Shown piece after piece: positions 43,577-55,373 of a stretch of 64,000 nt of DNA. A model generated the notes under the pieces. The model had not been told where the DNA came from and searched no databases. It worked only from the letters and a program-made list of their open reading frames with translations. Both the position numbers and the translations under genes were made by a program. The stretch is from Phaseolus vulgaris (Eukaryota > Streptophyta > Magnoliopsida > Fabales > Fabaceae), in NCBI RefSeq assembly GCF_000499845.2, contig NC_023750.2, forward strand, positions 35,211,285 to 35,275,284. Direction: 5' to 3'. The stretch's first letter is position 1; the number at the start of each line of letters is the position of its first letter.

Positions 43577-46500
43577 GAGAAACCAGTGGTATCTAGACAG
43601 TGGCTGCTCAAAGCACATGACTGGTGATGTGACTCAGTTTATAAATCTGAAACTCAAAGCTGAAGGGCATGTCACATATGGAGATAACAATAGAGGAAAA
43701 ATTCTTGGAAGAGGAGATGTTGGTACTAAAGACTCAACTACAATTGAGAATGTTCTATATGTTGAAGGGCTAAAACATAGTCTTCTAAGCATTAGCCAGC
43801 TGTGTGACAAGGGATACAAGGTCAATTTCGAAGCAAATACTTGTACAATTTCAAATGAAAATTCTGGTAAGGTGCTGTTCACTGGAAAAAGGGTAAACAA
43901 CATTTATCTCCTAGACATTATTAAGAGCTGTTCTGAAAATGAGTGTTTGCTATCTAAAAATGATGAGTCATGGCTGTGGCATAGGAGACTAGCTCACATT
44001 CACACAAATCACTTGAATAAGCTAAAATCTAAGGAACTTGTTTCTGGCTTACCAAACATAAAGTTTCAAAATAACAGATTGTGTGATGCTTGTGTAAAGG
44101 GAAAACATATTAGAACTTCTTTTAAATCAAAAGATATGGTTTCCTCAAATAAAGCTTTGGATGTTTTGCATATGGATTTGTTTGGACCATCTAGGACTGC
44201 TAGCTTAGCTGGAAATTACTATGCTTTGGTGATTGTTGATGACTTTTCAAGATATACATGGACCTTGTTTCTTGCTTCTAAAAATGATGCATATAAAACC
44301 TTTAAGAAACTTGCTAAGGTTCTGCATAATGAGAATGAAAATAGGATAAAACAGATTCATAGTGATCATGGGGGAGAATTTCAAAATGCAAAGTTTGATA
44401 AATATTGTGAAAAACATGGGATCATACATAATTATTCTGCTCCTAGGACACCCCAACAAAATGGTGTTGTTGAAAGAAAGAATAGATCACTAGAAGAGTT
44501 AGCTAGGACTATGCTAAATGAATCTGGTTTACCTAAATATTTTTGGGCTGATGCTGTATATACTGCTTCTTATGTGCTTAACAGAACATTGATTAGACCA
44601 ATCCTTAAGAAAACTCCCTATGAATTGTATAAAGGAAGGAAGCCTAGCATTAGTCATCTTAGGGTGTTTGGCTGCAAATGCTTTGTTTTAAATAATGGTA
44701 AAGATAATCTGGGGAAGTTTGATCCAAAATCAGATGAAGGAATACATATTGGTTATGCTATAAATGGTCATGCTTATAGAGTATATAATAAAAGATTGCT
44801 TGCTGTTGAAGAATCTATACATGTTGTGTTTGATGAAACAGATTTTTCTGTGCCCAAATCTGTTGTGGACGAACCTGGTATGGATGATTTAAGAACAATT
44901 ATGCAACAGAATCAATCCAGTGAGCTTGATGCTACTAATCCAAATTCTGTCAAAGAATCTACTGTGAATGCAGGACTGCCTAAAGAATGGAAGACTCCAA
45001 GGGATCTCACTCTTGACAATGTGATTGGTAAAATTGAGAAAGGAGTCTCAACAAGGAATTCACTCAATAACTTCTGCAGAACAGTAGCTTTTGGGTCTCA
45101 GATTGAACCTAAAAGCCTGGAAGAAGCACTGCAAGATAGCAATTGGATAACAGCAATGCAGGAAGAGCTGAACCAGTTTGAATACAATGAAGTATGGACC
45201 TTGGTTCCAAGGAAGCATGAGATGAACATCATAGGAACCAAGTGGGTGTACAGGAACAAGATGGATGAACATGGAGCTATCACTAGAAATAAAGCAAGAC
45301 TGGTTGCTAAAGGGTATAACCAAGAAGAAGGTATTGATTTTGGTGAAACCTATGCACCAGTAGCACGTCTTGAAGCTGTCAGACTTCTTCTAGCATTTTC
45401 CAGCATACAAGGTTTCAAGCTGTTTCAAATGGATGTCAAGAGTGCATTTCTAAATGGCTACATCAATGAAGAGGTGTTTGTATCTCAGCCTCCAGGGTTT
45501 GAAGATCACAAGAATCCAGAACATGTGTTCATGCTTAAGAAAGCCTTATATGGATTAAAGCAAGCACCTAGGCAATGGTATGAAAGGTTAAGTGAATTTC
45601 TGCTGTCTCAAGATTATAGCCGTGGCAATTCAGATAAAACTCTCTTTCTAAAGAAGAAAAGTGAAGATATCATACTTGTGCAAGTCTATGTAGATGATAT
45701 TATCTTTGGATCCACAAATGAAGAGATGTGTGAAGACTTTGTGAAAACCATGAAAAGTGAGTTTGAAATGTCAATGCTAGGAGAAATGAATTTCTTCCTT
45801 GGTCTACAAGTTAAGCAACTCAAGGATGGGATTTTCATAAGTCAAGAAAAATACTGCAAGGAACTGCTCAAGAAGTTTGATATGGACCAATGCAAAGCAA
45901 TCAGCACTCCTATTTCAACAAATTGTCAGCTGGATCAAGATTCTGCAGGAAAATCAGTGGATCAAACGAAGTATAGGGGTTTAATTGGTTCCCTATTATA
46001 TCTAACTGCCAGCAGGCCTGACATTATGTTTGCTGTATGTCTATGTGTTAGATATCAATCTGATCCAAAGGAATCACACTACAATGCAGCAAAGAGAATT
46101 CTGAAATATTTGCAAGGATCTAAGGATGTTGGATTGTGGTATCCTAACAAGGTATCTTTGAATTTGATTGGTTTTTCAGATTCTGATTTTGCAGGTTGCA
46201 AAGTTGATAGGAAGAGCACAAGTGGGACTTGTCACATGCTTGGATCAAGTCTAATCTCTTGGCATTGCAAGAAGCAAGCTTGTGTTGCTCTCTCCACAGC
46301 AAAAGCAGAATACATAGCTGCTGGAAGTTGTTGTGCTCAAACCTTATGGCTAAGGCAGCAGCTAAGTGATTTTGGTATTCTGTTAAATAACATACCTATA
46401 AAGTGTGATAATACAAGTGCCATAAATTTGTCTAGGAATCCTGTCATGCATTCTAGAACTAAACATATTGAAATTAGACATCACTTTTTAAGAGAACATA

Positions 46501-46643
46501 TAGCTAATGGAACATGTGATATACAATTCATTGGTACTGAGTTTCAATTAGCTGATCTATTCACTAAACCACTTGCTAAAGACAGGTTTCACTTTCTTTT
46601 AAATGAATTGGGTATTATTAGCTTGAATTGTCCTCTGCAGTGA
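43530..46643 (+). CDS. Sirevirus pol polyprotein, unit 1 (intact frame)
   Basis: The frame is open from 43530 to the TGA at 46641. No ATG marks the start, so it must be reached by fusion to gag. Domains in order: aspartic protease (WYLDSGCSKHMTGD), GAG-pre-integrase with zinc-binding HHCC (LWHRRLAHIH...LCDACVKGK), integrase core (HMDLFGP, HSDHGGEF, NGVVERKN carrying the D-D-E acids), reverse transcriptase with YVDD encoded at 45687, and RNase H (SDSDFAG, DNTSAI). The order integrase before reverse transcriptase is Copia. In RNase H the usual STAEAEY reads STAKAEY (46302-46304), although the second Glu, the likely catalytic one, remains. Otherwise no lesion is visible. Confidence 0.93.
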   Translation, partial: KGTICAKSVLLQKNSRRNQWYLDSGCSKHMTGDVTQFINLKLKAEGHVTYGDNNRGKILGRGDVGTKDSTTIENVLYVEGLKHSLLSISQLCDKGYKVNFEANTCTISNENSGKVLFTGKRVNNIYLLDIIKSCSENECLLSKNDESWLWHRRLAHIHTNHLNKLKSKELVSGLPNIKFQNNRLCDACVKGKHIRTSFKSKDMVSSNKALDVLHMDLFGPSRTASLAGNYYALVIVDDFSRYTWTLFLASKNDAYKTFKKLAKVLHNENENRIKQIHSDHGGEFQNAKFDKYCEKHGIIHNYSAPRTPQQNGVVERKNRSLEELARTMLNESGLPKYFWADAVYTASYVLNRTLIRPILKKTPYELYKGRKPSISHLRVFGCKCFVLNNGKDNLGKFDPKSDEGIHIGYAINGHAYRVYNKRLLAVEESIHVVFDETDFSVPKSVVDEPGMDDLRTIMQQNQSSELDATNPNSVKESTVNAGLPKEWKTPRDLTLDNVIGKIEKGVSTRNSLNNFCRTVAFGSQIEPKSLEEALQDSNWITAMQEELNQFEYNEVWTLVPRKHEMNIIGTKWVYRNKMDEHGAITRNKARLVAKGYNQEEGIDFGETYAPVARLEAVRLLLAFSSIQGFKLFQMDVKSAFLNGYINEEVFVSQPPGFEDHKNPEHVFMLKKALYGLKQAPRQWYERLSEFLLSQDYSRGNSDKTLFLKKKSEDIILVQVYVDDIIFGSTNEEMCEDFVKTMKSEFEMSMLGEMNFFLGLQVKQLKDGIFISQEKYCKELLKKFDMDQCKAISTPISTNCQLDQDSAGKSVDQTKYRGLIGSLLYLTASRPDIMFAVCLCVRYQSDPKESHYNAAKRILKYLQGSKDVGLWYPNKVSLNLIGFSDSDFAGCKVDRKSTSGTCHMLGSSLISWHCKKQACVALSTAKAEYIAAGSCCAQTLWLRQQLSDFGILLNNIPIKCDNTSAINLSRNPVMHSRTKHIEIRHHFLREHIANGTCDIQFIGTEFQLADLFTKPLAKDRFHFLLNELGIISLNCPLQ

Positions 46644-47207
46644 AAATTTCAATCTGTTGTTTTATGTTTTAACATGTTTCATTGCCTGTTTCAGAAATCA
46701 CAACTGTGACTAGGAAAGAGAAAGATTTATTTTTTTCTCTCTCTCACTTTATTGTTGACTGCTTTTATGGTTATTAACCAGTAGGCCTATGCCAATTAGC
46801 TTGTGGGTATCCCAACTGATTGGATTGTGTGTAAGTGCAACAGATTTGATTTATCAAATTAAAATCTGGTTCCAATATATTCTTGTGCAAATCAATATCT
46901 GAATCTGCTGCACCACAGGAATAAAATCTGAAGCATATCAAATTGATTTTCCTTTTAATCCATAATTGCTGAAATCTGATTTAAGTGATTTTTCTTTTAC
47001 AATTGGTGATTTCTAAAATCTGATTTAAGCTCTATAAAAACCTAGCTCAAATCAGTTCTTTCTCACACCTTCTCATTTGTGCTATAAGCTGTCCAGATTC
47101 ACACTTGCTTCACCACAGGTTTCGTTTCTGTTCTTAGTAATAATCTGTGCTGTTTTTTCTCTAGAATTGTATGTTAATAAACTGATGCAGGAAAACACAG
47201 ATTGAGC
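46644..47207 (+). other. pol to ORF3 spacer, unit 1
   Basis: No coding sequence. It contains CTCTATAAAAACC (47030-47042), a TATA-like string about 170 bp upstream of the third ORF, and a possible splice acceptor (TTTTTTCTCTAGAA near 47155-47165). A subgenomic transcript or splicing could deliver ORF3. Confidence 0.4.
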
Positions 47208-48389
47208 ATGGCATCCTCATCACACAGAAGGAAGAAATCCAAGGAGCAATCCAGCAGCAACCAAGGCATTCTGGAAAAATGGTTTGCTGGAGATTCTGAA
47301 GCAATGACAAGGTACATCCATGAGACAAGCAGGAAGCAAGTCAATGCACCCAAAGTGCTGGAATTTTCCTGGCTGAGAGAAGAAAATCTGACTGAAGCAA
47401 AAACCTTGCTCAAGCATCAAAAGCTGAAGAACTTTCTAGAGATGACTGGAAATGTATATCCAGATTTGGTGAAAGTTTTCTACAGCAACTTGGTTCAAGA
47501 TGGCAAAAATCTGGTCTCCCATGTGAAAGGTGTGAAGCTGAAGATTACAAGGGAAATATGGAGCAATGTGGGAGGAATCAAATATTCTGGAATGAAGGTA
47601 AGCAAAGGGAACACTGCTGGAATCCAGGGATTCAACAAGATGCAGTTTTACAGAAGTTGTGTGAGGAATCCTGCTGAACCAGTGGCTAGATTTCATGCTG
47701 GAAATCTCACAATCATTCCAAGACTCCTTGCCTACATCATTGCTTGGAAGCTTACTCCAAGAGGAAGTAATCATGCAACTCTCCATGAAGAGGACTTGAT
47801 TTTACTATACTGCATCATGAATCAACTCAAGGTAAATTGGGTAAGTACTATGGTGGAGCATATGCTCAAATCCACAAGGTTACCAGACTATCGCTTTCCA
47901 TATGCAATCTTTGTGTCAAAACTAATTGATTACTTTGAAGTTGACACTACAAATGAAAGAAATGACACAATTAAGGCAGCAAGTGAGATAGACAACTCCA
48001 CTCTCCTCAAGATGGGATTTCAAAAGGAAGATGATAGTTGGATATTCAGAAGGAATGCTGCAAACAGAGCTGAAAATGAAGCTGCTGATCCAGAAAATGA
48101 AGAAGAAAATGCTGATGGAGTGCAGAACATGGATGCATCACCAGTACACTCTGCTGGACATGAGGATATTGCTGCTACAAGCCAAAATGCAATGGTTGCA
48201 TATGAGGCACCTGAATACAGAGGTGAACCTTTGTCTATGTTTGAAAGACAAGTGCTAAGCAGGCTGGACACACTCACATATGAGCAGAAAGCACACTATG
48301 AGATGACCTACGCCAGGTTTCAACACTTGGATGATCAACTTGAAGGAGTTCAAGTGCAGCTAGCTGAGCTTTATTACAACAACAAGTGA
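47208..48389 (+). CDS. extra ORF after pol, unit 1 (plant transposon protein-like)
   Basis: A 393-residue frame starting at the ATG in GAGCATGGC. The start has a basic, serine-rich segment (SSSHRRKKSKEQSSS) that may act as a nuclear signal. Residues about 80-270 resemble the 'putative plant transposon protein' domain recurring in legume genomes (VYPDLVKVFYSNLVQDG...VKGVKLKITREIW). Acidic low-complexity sequence follows, then a C-terminal helical stretch (RQVLSRLDTLTYEQKAHYEM). I see no signal peptide or membrane segment, so the 'envelope-like' label sometimes given to ORFs at this place in Sireviruses is not supported. Function unknown. Confidence 0.8.
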   Translation: MASSSHRRKKSKEQSSSNQGILEKWFAGDSEAMTRYIHETSRKQVNAPKVLEFSWLREENLTEAKTLLKHQKLKNFLEMTGNVYPDLVKVFYSNLVQDGKNLVSHVKGVKLKITREIWSNVGGIKYSGMKVSKGNTAGIQGFNKMQFYRSCVRNPAEPVARFHAGNLTIIPRLLAYIIAWKLTPRGSNHATLHEEDLILLYCIMNQLKVNWVSTMVEHMLKSTRLPDYRFPYAIFVSKLIDYFEVDTTNERNDTIKAASEIDNSTLLKMGFQKEDDSWIFRRNAANRAENEAADPENEEENADGVQNMDASPVHSAGHEDIAATSQNAMVAYEAPEYRGEPLSMFERQVLSRLDTLTYEQKAHYEMTYARFQHLDDQLEGVQVQLAELYYNNK

Positions 48390-48577
48390 TCCTATTTCTA
48401 AGTCTTTATCTTTTATATGTTGTTGAGCAATTTGAAATTAATCTGTACTGTTTGAAGGATTTAGTTGTTTTGTGGTTTGTAATGAACCTCTATGGTTTAT
48501 TGGTTTTATTTGAACTGTTATGTATGGCTATTATTGTTTCTGTGGTATTTTGTGCTCCCATTCTGTTTGATGAATCC

Positions 48578-48822
48578 AAAGGGGGAGAAGAATAGCCTAG
48601 AGAACAGCCTAAGAATAGCCTGGTACAGGTTCTGCAGATGATATTCACAGTGGCTGCTGCTATGATTCAGATGTTAAATCTGCAGGTATATCATTTCTAA
48701 ATCTGTTGTTCTGCTTTAACACCTGTTTTCTGTGTATATGGTTCTGTACAGATTTGGTCATGATCTTTTCTTCAAAGCTGTGCAAAGCAAAGGGAATTTG
48801 TCTCCATCAAACAGGGGGAGAT
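48578..48822 (+). promoter_or_regulatory. polypurine tracts, unit 1
   Basis: The functional tract ACAGGGGGAGAT lies directly before LTR 2 (48811-48822). A second AAAGGGGGAGA lies about 235 bp upstream (48578-48588). Multiple tract copies are a known trait of Sireviruses. Unit 2 has the same pair at about 57311 and 57544-57555. Confidence 0.75.
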
Positions 48823-50527
48823 TGTTGAAGCTGGAGGAAGCTACTTCCCTACCAAGACTTGATGTGTGTTTGATGAAGAAAATGGCTTGAGTGCTTTGAA
48901 GATTGTAATAGGTTTTTAGATTCATTTGTAATTAGGCTTGTAAGTGTGTATGATTGCTGTTTGCTGTGTAACCTATCCTAGATGCCTAACCAAGTCTAGA
49001 TCAAGCACATGATGTGGTTAAATGGTTTTTGAAAAGCTTTTGAAATGTTTTTAACAGTTTTAAAACAGTACACAAATAAATCTGTTTTATGGAGAAAGAA
49101 TCTGTTTATTTCTTCTCTGTTAAAAAGGCTTTCGTTAAATGGTTTTTGAAAAGCTTTTTAAAATGGTTTTAACAGTTTTAAAACAGTACACAAATAAATC
49201 TGTTTTATGGAGAAAGAATCTGTTTATTTCTTCTCTGTTAAAAGGCTTTTCTAAATTTCTATTGAGACACCAAGGGAATGCTCAGTTCGTTATTTCAGTT
49301 AAGATGAGCTGGCTTGTGTGTTATACTTTAATCTGTTTTACTGTGAAAGAACAGGTTTATTCTTTGGTGTGCTGAAAGGTTTTTCACAAGTTAGTTAGGG
49401 CTCCAAAGGTACCACTCAGACAGTTATTTCTGTTAAGCTGAGTTGGCAGTATTCACAAAATAAATCTGTTATGTTCAAAACTGAATCTGTTGTTTTCTTA
49501 ACTGCTTTTCAACTGTTTTTTGAAAAGAAGTTAGAAACTGTTTTCTATATAAACAATGTCTCTCTCACATGAACGAGTGCTGAGGAATTACACTTTTGAC
49601 AGAGATCAAACAATTTCCATGTGAGAAGAAGGATTGAAAGAGTTTTTGAAAGGTTTCCAAAGAGATTTTCAAGTGTGCTTGTTCTAGGAAACCTTTGAAT
49701 CTTGGTGAAGGTGCTGGTGCAGTTTCTGCAGCAAATTGAACTACTGGTTTTGAGTTCTTGCATCTTCTTTTCAGGTGTAATCTTTCCTTTATTCTGTTTT
49801 GTAAAGGTGTATGTGTTAGTCACTCCTTGATAGGGTTTCTTGGAGTGCAAGGTGTGCTGAAATAGGGTTTTTCAGCATTGTGTGTGGTGTTCTTGTAGTG
49901 TTCAAGAACTGCTGGTTTTGTAAGTGATTGGCACTGTTTTTTAGTGAATTCCACCTTGGGGTAAGGTGAGACTGGATGTAGCTCTGTATGAGTGAACCAG
50001 TATAAAAACGTGTGTATCTTGCATTCTCATCCCTGCACTCTTTTCTGTTTTTGCTTAATTCTGTCAAGAACTAAATCTGTTCTTTTTAAATTGAATCTGT
50101 TAATTCTGGGTTAAGTGAAAACTGTTCTTCCTGTCTTGTTAAAGTTTTCTGATCATAAACAAGGTTGCTGCATATAATGGCTTAAGTGAATTGTGAACAA
50201 ACTGACCATTCATTAAAACCTGTGAAAGGATCATCTTTCTTGAAATCTTGTGTTGTGTAATTTTGGTTGATCTCTAAGCATAGCTATATCCTTTATCCTC
50301 ACAATATTAAGCTGATCTGGTTCTGTTCTGATTCTCTGGTGATCACAATTTTACAGTGAACAAAATTCAAATTGTGCCAATACTGCTCTGAAAAATCAAT
50401 CTGTTTCATATAAAAACAATCTGTTCTTTTTGCCTCTGGAATACTGAAAAATTGTGTGTTCTTGCGAAAATTTTATAAGCTCAATTCACCCCTCCCCTCT
50501 TGAACTTAGACACTAATAGACCCAACA
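48823..50527 (+). repeat. LTR 2, shared by both units
   Basis: Same termini and 1705-bp length. It carries the bases of LTR 3 at all four sites where LTR 1 differs, so units 1 and 2 do not show the pattern expected if LTR 1 and LTR 2 were made in one insertion without later change. Confidence 0.95.
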
Positions 50528-50571
50528 ATTGGTATCAAGAGCTAGGGCTTGTATTTTGCTCAAGTGTGTGT

Positions 50572-52242
50572 ATGATGTCTGAGTTTAAAATGCCTTTTGC
50601 TGAAGGTGCATCTATTAATAGACCTCCTATGTTTGGTGGTGTTAACTATGCTTTCTGGAAAATCAGGATGAAGATCTTTATGGAATCTATTGACATGGGA
50701 ATCTGGGATGCAGTGGTCAGTGGACCTTTTATACCTATGCAGGTTGTCAAAGATGAAACAATAAAGAAGCCTTGGTCTGAATGGAGTGAAACTGAGAAGA
50801 AAAAGGCCCAGTATGATTCTTTAGCCAAGAATATCATCACATCTGCACTGAATATGGATGAGTTCTTTAGAGTCTCTCAATGTAACTCAGCAAAGGAGAT
50901 GTGGGATGTACTAGAGGTGACTCATGAAGGAACTGATGATGTGAAACGGGCAAGGAAGCACTCACTCATTCAGGAGTATGAGCTATTCAGAATGCAATCT
51001 GAAGAAAGTATTGCAGATGTGCAGAAACGATTTACACACATTGTAAATCACCTCACTGGCCTTGGTAAAGTCTTTGACAAGGAAGAGCTTAACATAAAGG
51101 TACTAAAATGTCTTGATAGGAGCTGACAGCCAAAGGTAACAGCAATCTCAGAATCCAGAGATTTATCCAAGATGTCCACTGCTGCACTTTTTGGAAAGCT
51201 GATAGAACATGAAATTGAGCTGAAAAGATTGAAAGAACAAGAAACAGTGGAAAAGAAGGCCAAAGGAATTGCTCTGAAAACTACCATAGAACATGATACA
51301 AGTGAGGAAGAAGGTGATCCAGAACATGATGAGACCGTGAGTCTGCTCACCAGGAAATTCAGCAGATTTCTTAGAAAGAAAAACCGTGACAGAACTCAAC
51401 AGAGAAAGAGGTATTCCAAACAACCTATTGATTCAAATTCTTCCAATTACACGTGTTTTGGATGTGGTAAACCAGGTCATATAAAAGCTGATTGTCCAAA
51501 CAATCAAAGTAAAGAAAAATCAGCAAGCAAGAGAAGTGACAAAGGGAAAGGTAGAAGAGCATATATCTCATGGGAAGAAAATGATGTATCCTCATCTAGT
51601 GATTCTTCAACTGAAAGTGAAAAAGCAAATCTTTGCTTCATGGTGAATGATGAGGGATCCAACTCTGACTCAGTAAGTAATTTCTCCACTGATTCTGAAA
51701 ACTATGATCAACTGCTATTAGCCTTTAAGGAAACACATGATGAAGCAAACAGGTTGGCTGTAATGTGCAACAGATTGAATAGAGTAAATAGGGTACTTGA
51801 ACCAAAGGTTAAAACTCTTGAAGAAGAACTGCACAAAGCTAAAACTGAATTAATTAGTCTTGAATTGACATGTTTGCATGCATCAATTAAAACTTGTGAT
51901 AATTGCAAAAGGCTGGAAAAACAGGTTGAGTATTTGTTAAAAACACTTTCAAATTTCACTAAGGGAAGAGAAAATCTTGAAACATTATTAGGTTCACAGA
52001 ATGCTGTTTTCAATAAAAATGGTTTGGGATATAATCCTGGAATGAAAGGTAATGTGAAAAAGCTGTCAAGTTTCTTTGTTCCTTCCAAAACAGGTTTTTC
52101 CTCTTTTAGTAATTCAAAAACAATGCATACTGCAACATGTTTTTATTGTATGAAATCTGGTCATGTATCTAGAACATGTAAGGCTAGGAAATATTTTGTT
52201 CCTAAAGGTTTAGCCAAATGGCTTCCTAAGGAAAGGTGTTAA
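50572..52242 (+). pseudogene. Sirevirus gag, unit 2 (one stop)
   Basis: Almost identical to the gag of unit 1, with both zinc knuckles. A TGG codon has become TGA at 51124-51126, cutting the frame after about 184 residues. The distal part remains open to 52242. The change is a G-to-A transition, which may reflect deamination of a methylated cytosine on the other strand. Confidence 0.93.
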
Positions 52243-52263
52243 TCATGCTGGACCCTAGACTAA

Positions 52264-55200
52264 AAGGGTACCATATGTGCTAAATCTGTTTTGTTGCAGA
52301 AAAACAGCAGGAGAAACCAGTGGTATCTAGACAGTGGCTGCTCAAAGCACATGACTGGTGATGTGACTCAGTTTATAAATCTGAAACTCAAAGCTGAAGG
52401 GCATGTCACATATGGAGATAACAATAGAGGAAAAATTCTTGGAAGAGGAGATGTTGGTACTAAAGACTCAACTACAATTGAGAATGTTCTATATGTTGAA
52501 GGGCTAAAACATAGTCTTCTAAGCATTAGCCAGCTGTGTGACAAGGGATACAAGGTCAATTTCGAAGCAAATACTTGTACAATTTCAAATGAAAATTCTG
52601 GTAAGGTGCTGTTCACTGGAAAAAGGGTAAACAACATTTATCTCCTAGACATTATTAAGAGCTGTTCTGAAAATGAGTGTTTGCTATCTAAAAATGATGA
52701 GTCATGGCTGTGGCATAGGAGACTAGCTCACATTCACACAAATCACTTGAATAAGCTAAAATCTAAGGAACTTGTTTCTGGCTTACCAAACATAAAGTTT
52801 CAAAATAACAGATTGTGTGATGCTTGTGTAAAGGGAAAACATATTAGAACTTCTTTTAAATCAAAAGATATGGTTTCCTCAAATAAAGCTTTGGATGTTT
52901 TGCATATGGATTTGTTTGGACCATCTAGGACTGCTAGCTTAGCTGGAAATTACTATGCTTTGGTGATTGTTGATGACTTTTCAAGATATACATGGACCTT
53001 GTTTCTTGCTTCTAAAAATGATGCATATAAAACCTTTAAGAAACTTGCTAAGGTTCTGCATAATGAGAATGAAAATAGGATAAAACAGATTCATAGTGAT
53101 CATGGGGGAGAATTTCAAAATGCAAAGTTTGATAAATATTGTGAAAAACATGGGATCATACATATTATTCTGCTCCTAGGACACCCCAACAAAATGGTGT
53201 TGTTGAAAGAAAGAATAGATCACTAGAAGAGTTAGCTAGGACTATGCTAAATGAATCTGGTTTACCTAAATATTTTTGGGCTGATGCTGTATATACTGCT
53301 TCTTATGTGCTTAACAGAACATTGATTAGACCAATCCTTAAGAAAACTCCCTATGAATTGTATAAAGGAAGGAAGCCTAGCATTAGTCATCTTAGGGTGT
53401 TTGGCTGCAAATGCTTTGTTTTAAATAATGGTAAAGATAATCTGGGGAAGTTTGATCCAAAATCAGATGAAGGAATACATATTGGTTATGCTATAAATGG
53501 TCATGCTTATAGAGTATATAATAAAAGATTGCTTGCTGTTGAAGAATCTATACATGTTGTGTTTGATGAAACAGATTTTTCTGTGCCCAAATCTGTTGTG
53601 GACGAACCTGGTATGGATGATTTAAGAACAATTATGCAACAGAATCAATCCAGTGAGCTTGATGCTACTAATCCAAATTCTGTCAAAGAATCTACTGTGA
53701 ATGCAGGACTGCCTAAAGAATGGAAGACTCCAAGGGATCTCACTCTTGACAATGTGATTGGTAAAATTGAGAAATGAGTCTCAACAAGGAATTCACTCAA
53801 TAACTTCTGCAGAACAGTAGCTTTTGGGTCTCAGATTGAACCTAAAAGCCTGGAAGAAGCACTGCAAGATAGCAATTGGATAACAGCAATGCAGGAAGAG
53901 CTGAACCAGTTTGAATACAATGAAGTATGGACCTTGGTTCCAAGGAAGCATGAGATGAACATCATAGGAACCAAGTGGGTGTACAGGAACAAGATGGATG
54001 AACATGGAGCTATCACTAGAAATAAAGCAAGACTGGTTGCTAAAGGGTATAACCAAGAAGAAGGTATTGATTTTGGTGAAACCTATGCACCAGTAGCACG
54101 TCTTGAAGCTGTCAGACTTCTTCTAGCATTTTCCAGCATACAAGGTTTCAAGCTGTTTCAAATGGATGTCAAGAGTGCATTTCTAAATGGCTACATCAAT
54201 GAAGAGGTGTTTGTATCTCAGCCTCCAGGGTTTGAAGATCACAAGAATCCAGAACATGTGTTCATGCTTAAGAAAGCCTTATATGGATTAAAGCAAGCAC
54301 CTAGGCAATGGTATGAAAGGTTAAGTGAATTTCTGCTGTCTCAAGATTATAGCCGTGGCAATTCAGATAAAACTCTCTTTCTAAAGAAGAAAAGTGAAGA
54401 TATCATACTTGTGCAAGTCTATGTAGATGATATTATCTTTGGATCCACAAATGAAGAGATGTGTGAAGACTTTGTGAAAACCATGAAAAGTGAGTTTGAA
54501 ATGTCAATGCTAGGAGAAATGAATTTCTTCCTTGGTCTACAAGTTAAGCAACTCAAGGATGGGATTTTCATAAGTCAAGAAAAATACTGCAAGGAACTGC
54601 TCAAGAAGTTTGATATGGACCAATGCAAAGCAATCAGCACTCCTATTTCAACAAATTGTCAGCTGGATCAAGATTCTGCAGGAAAATCAGTGGATCAAAC
54701 GAAGTATAGGGGTTTAATTGGTTCCCTATTATATCTAACTGCCAGCAGGCCTGACATTATGTTTGCTGTATGTCTATGTGTTAGATATCAATCTGATCCA
54801 AAGGAATCACACTACAATGCAGCAAAGAGAATTCTGAAATATTTGCAAGGATCTAAGGATGTTGGATTGTGGTATCCTAACAAGGTATCTTTGAATTTGA
54901 TTGGTTTTTCAGATTCTGATTTTGCAGGTTGCAAAGTTGATAGGAAGAGCACAAGTGGGACTTGTCACATGCTTGGATCAAGTCTAATCTCTTGGCATTG
55001 CAAGAAGCAAGCTTGTGTTGCTCTCTCCACAGCAGAAGCAGAATACATAGCTGCTGGAAGTTGTTGTGCTCAAACCTTATGGCTAAGGCAGCAGCTAAGT
55101 GATTTTGGTATTCTGTTAAATAACATACCTATAAAGTGTGATAATACAAGTGCCATAAATTTGTCTAGGAATCCTGTCATGCATTCTAGAACTAAACATA

Positions 55201-55373
55201 TTGAAATTAGACATCACTTTTTAAGAGAACATATAGCTAATGGAACATGTGATATACAATTCATTGGTACTGAGTTTCAATTAGCTGATCTATTCACTAA
55301 ACCACTTGCTAAAGACAGGTTTCACTTTCTTTTAAATGAATTGGGTATTATTAGCTTGAATTGTCCTCTGTAG
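52264..55373 (+). pseudogene. Sirevirus pol, unit 2 (frameshift and stop)
   Basis: Same domain order as unit 1. A single-base deletion at about 53163 (one A lost in the ATAATTATT string) breaks the integrase core just before the NGVVERKN motif. A GGA-to-TGA change at 53775-53777 adds a stop between integrase and reverse transcriptase. Reverse transcriptase and RNase H remain open to 55373, and RNase H keeps the usual STAEAEY. The last codon, CAG in unit 1, is TAG here, so the protein would be one residue shorter. Confidence 0.93.
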
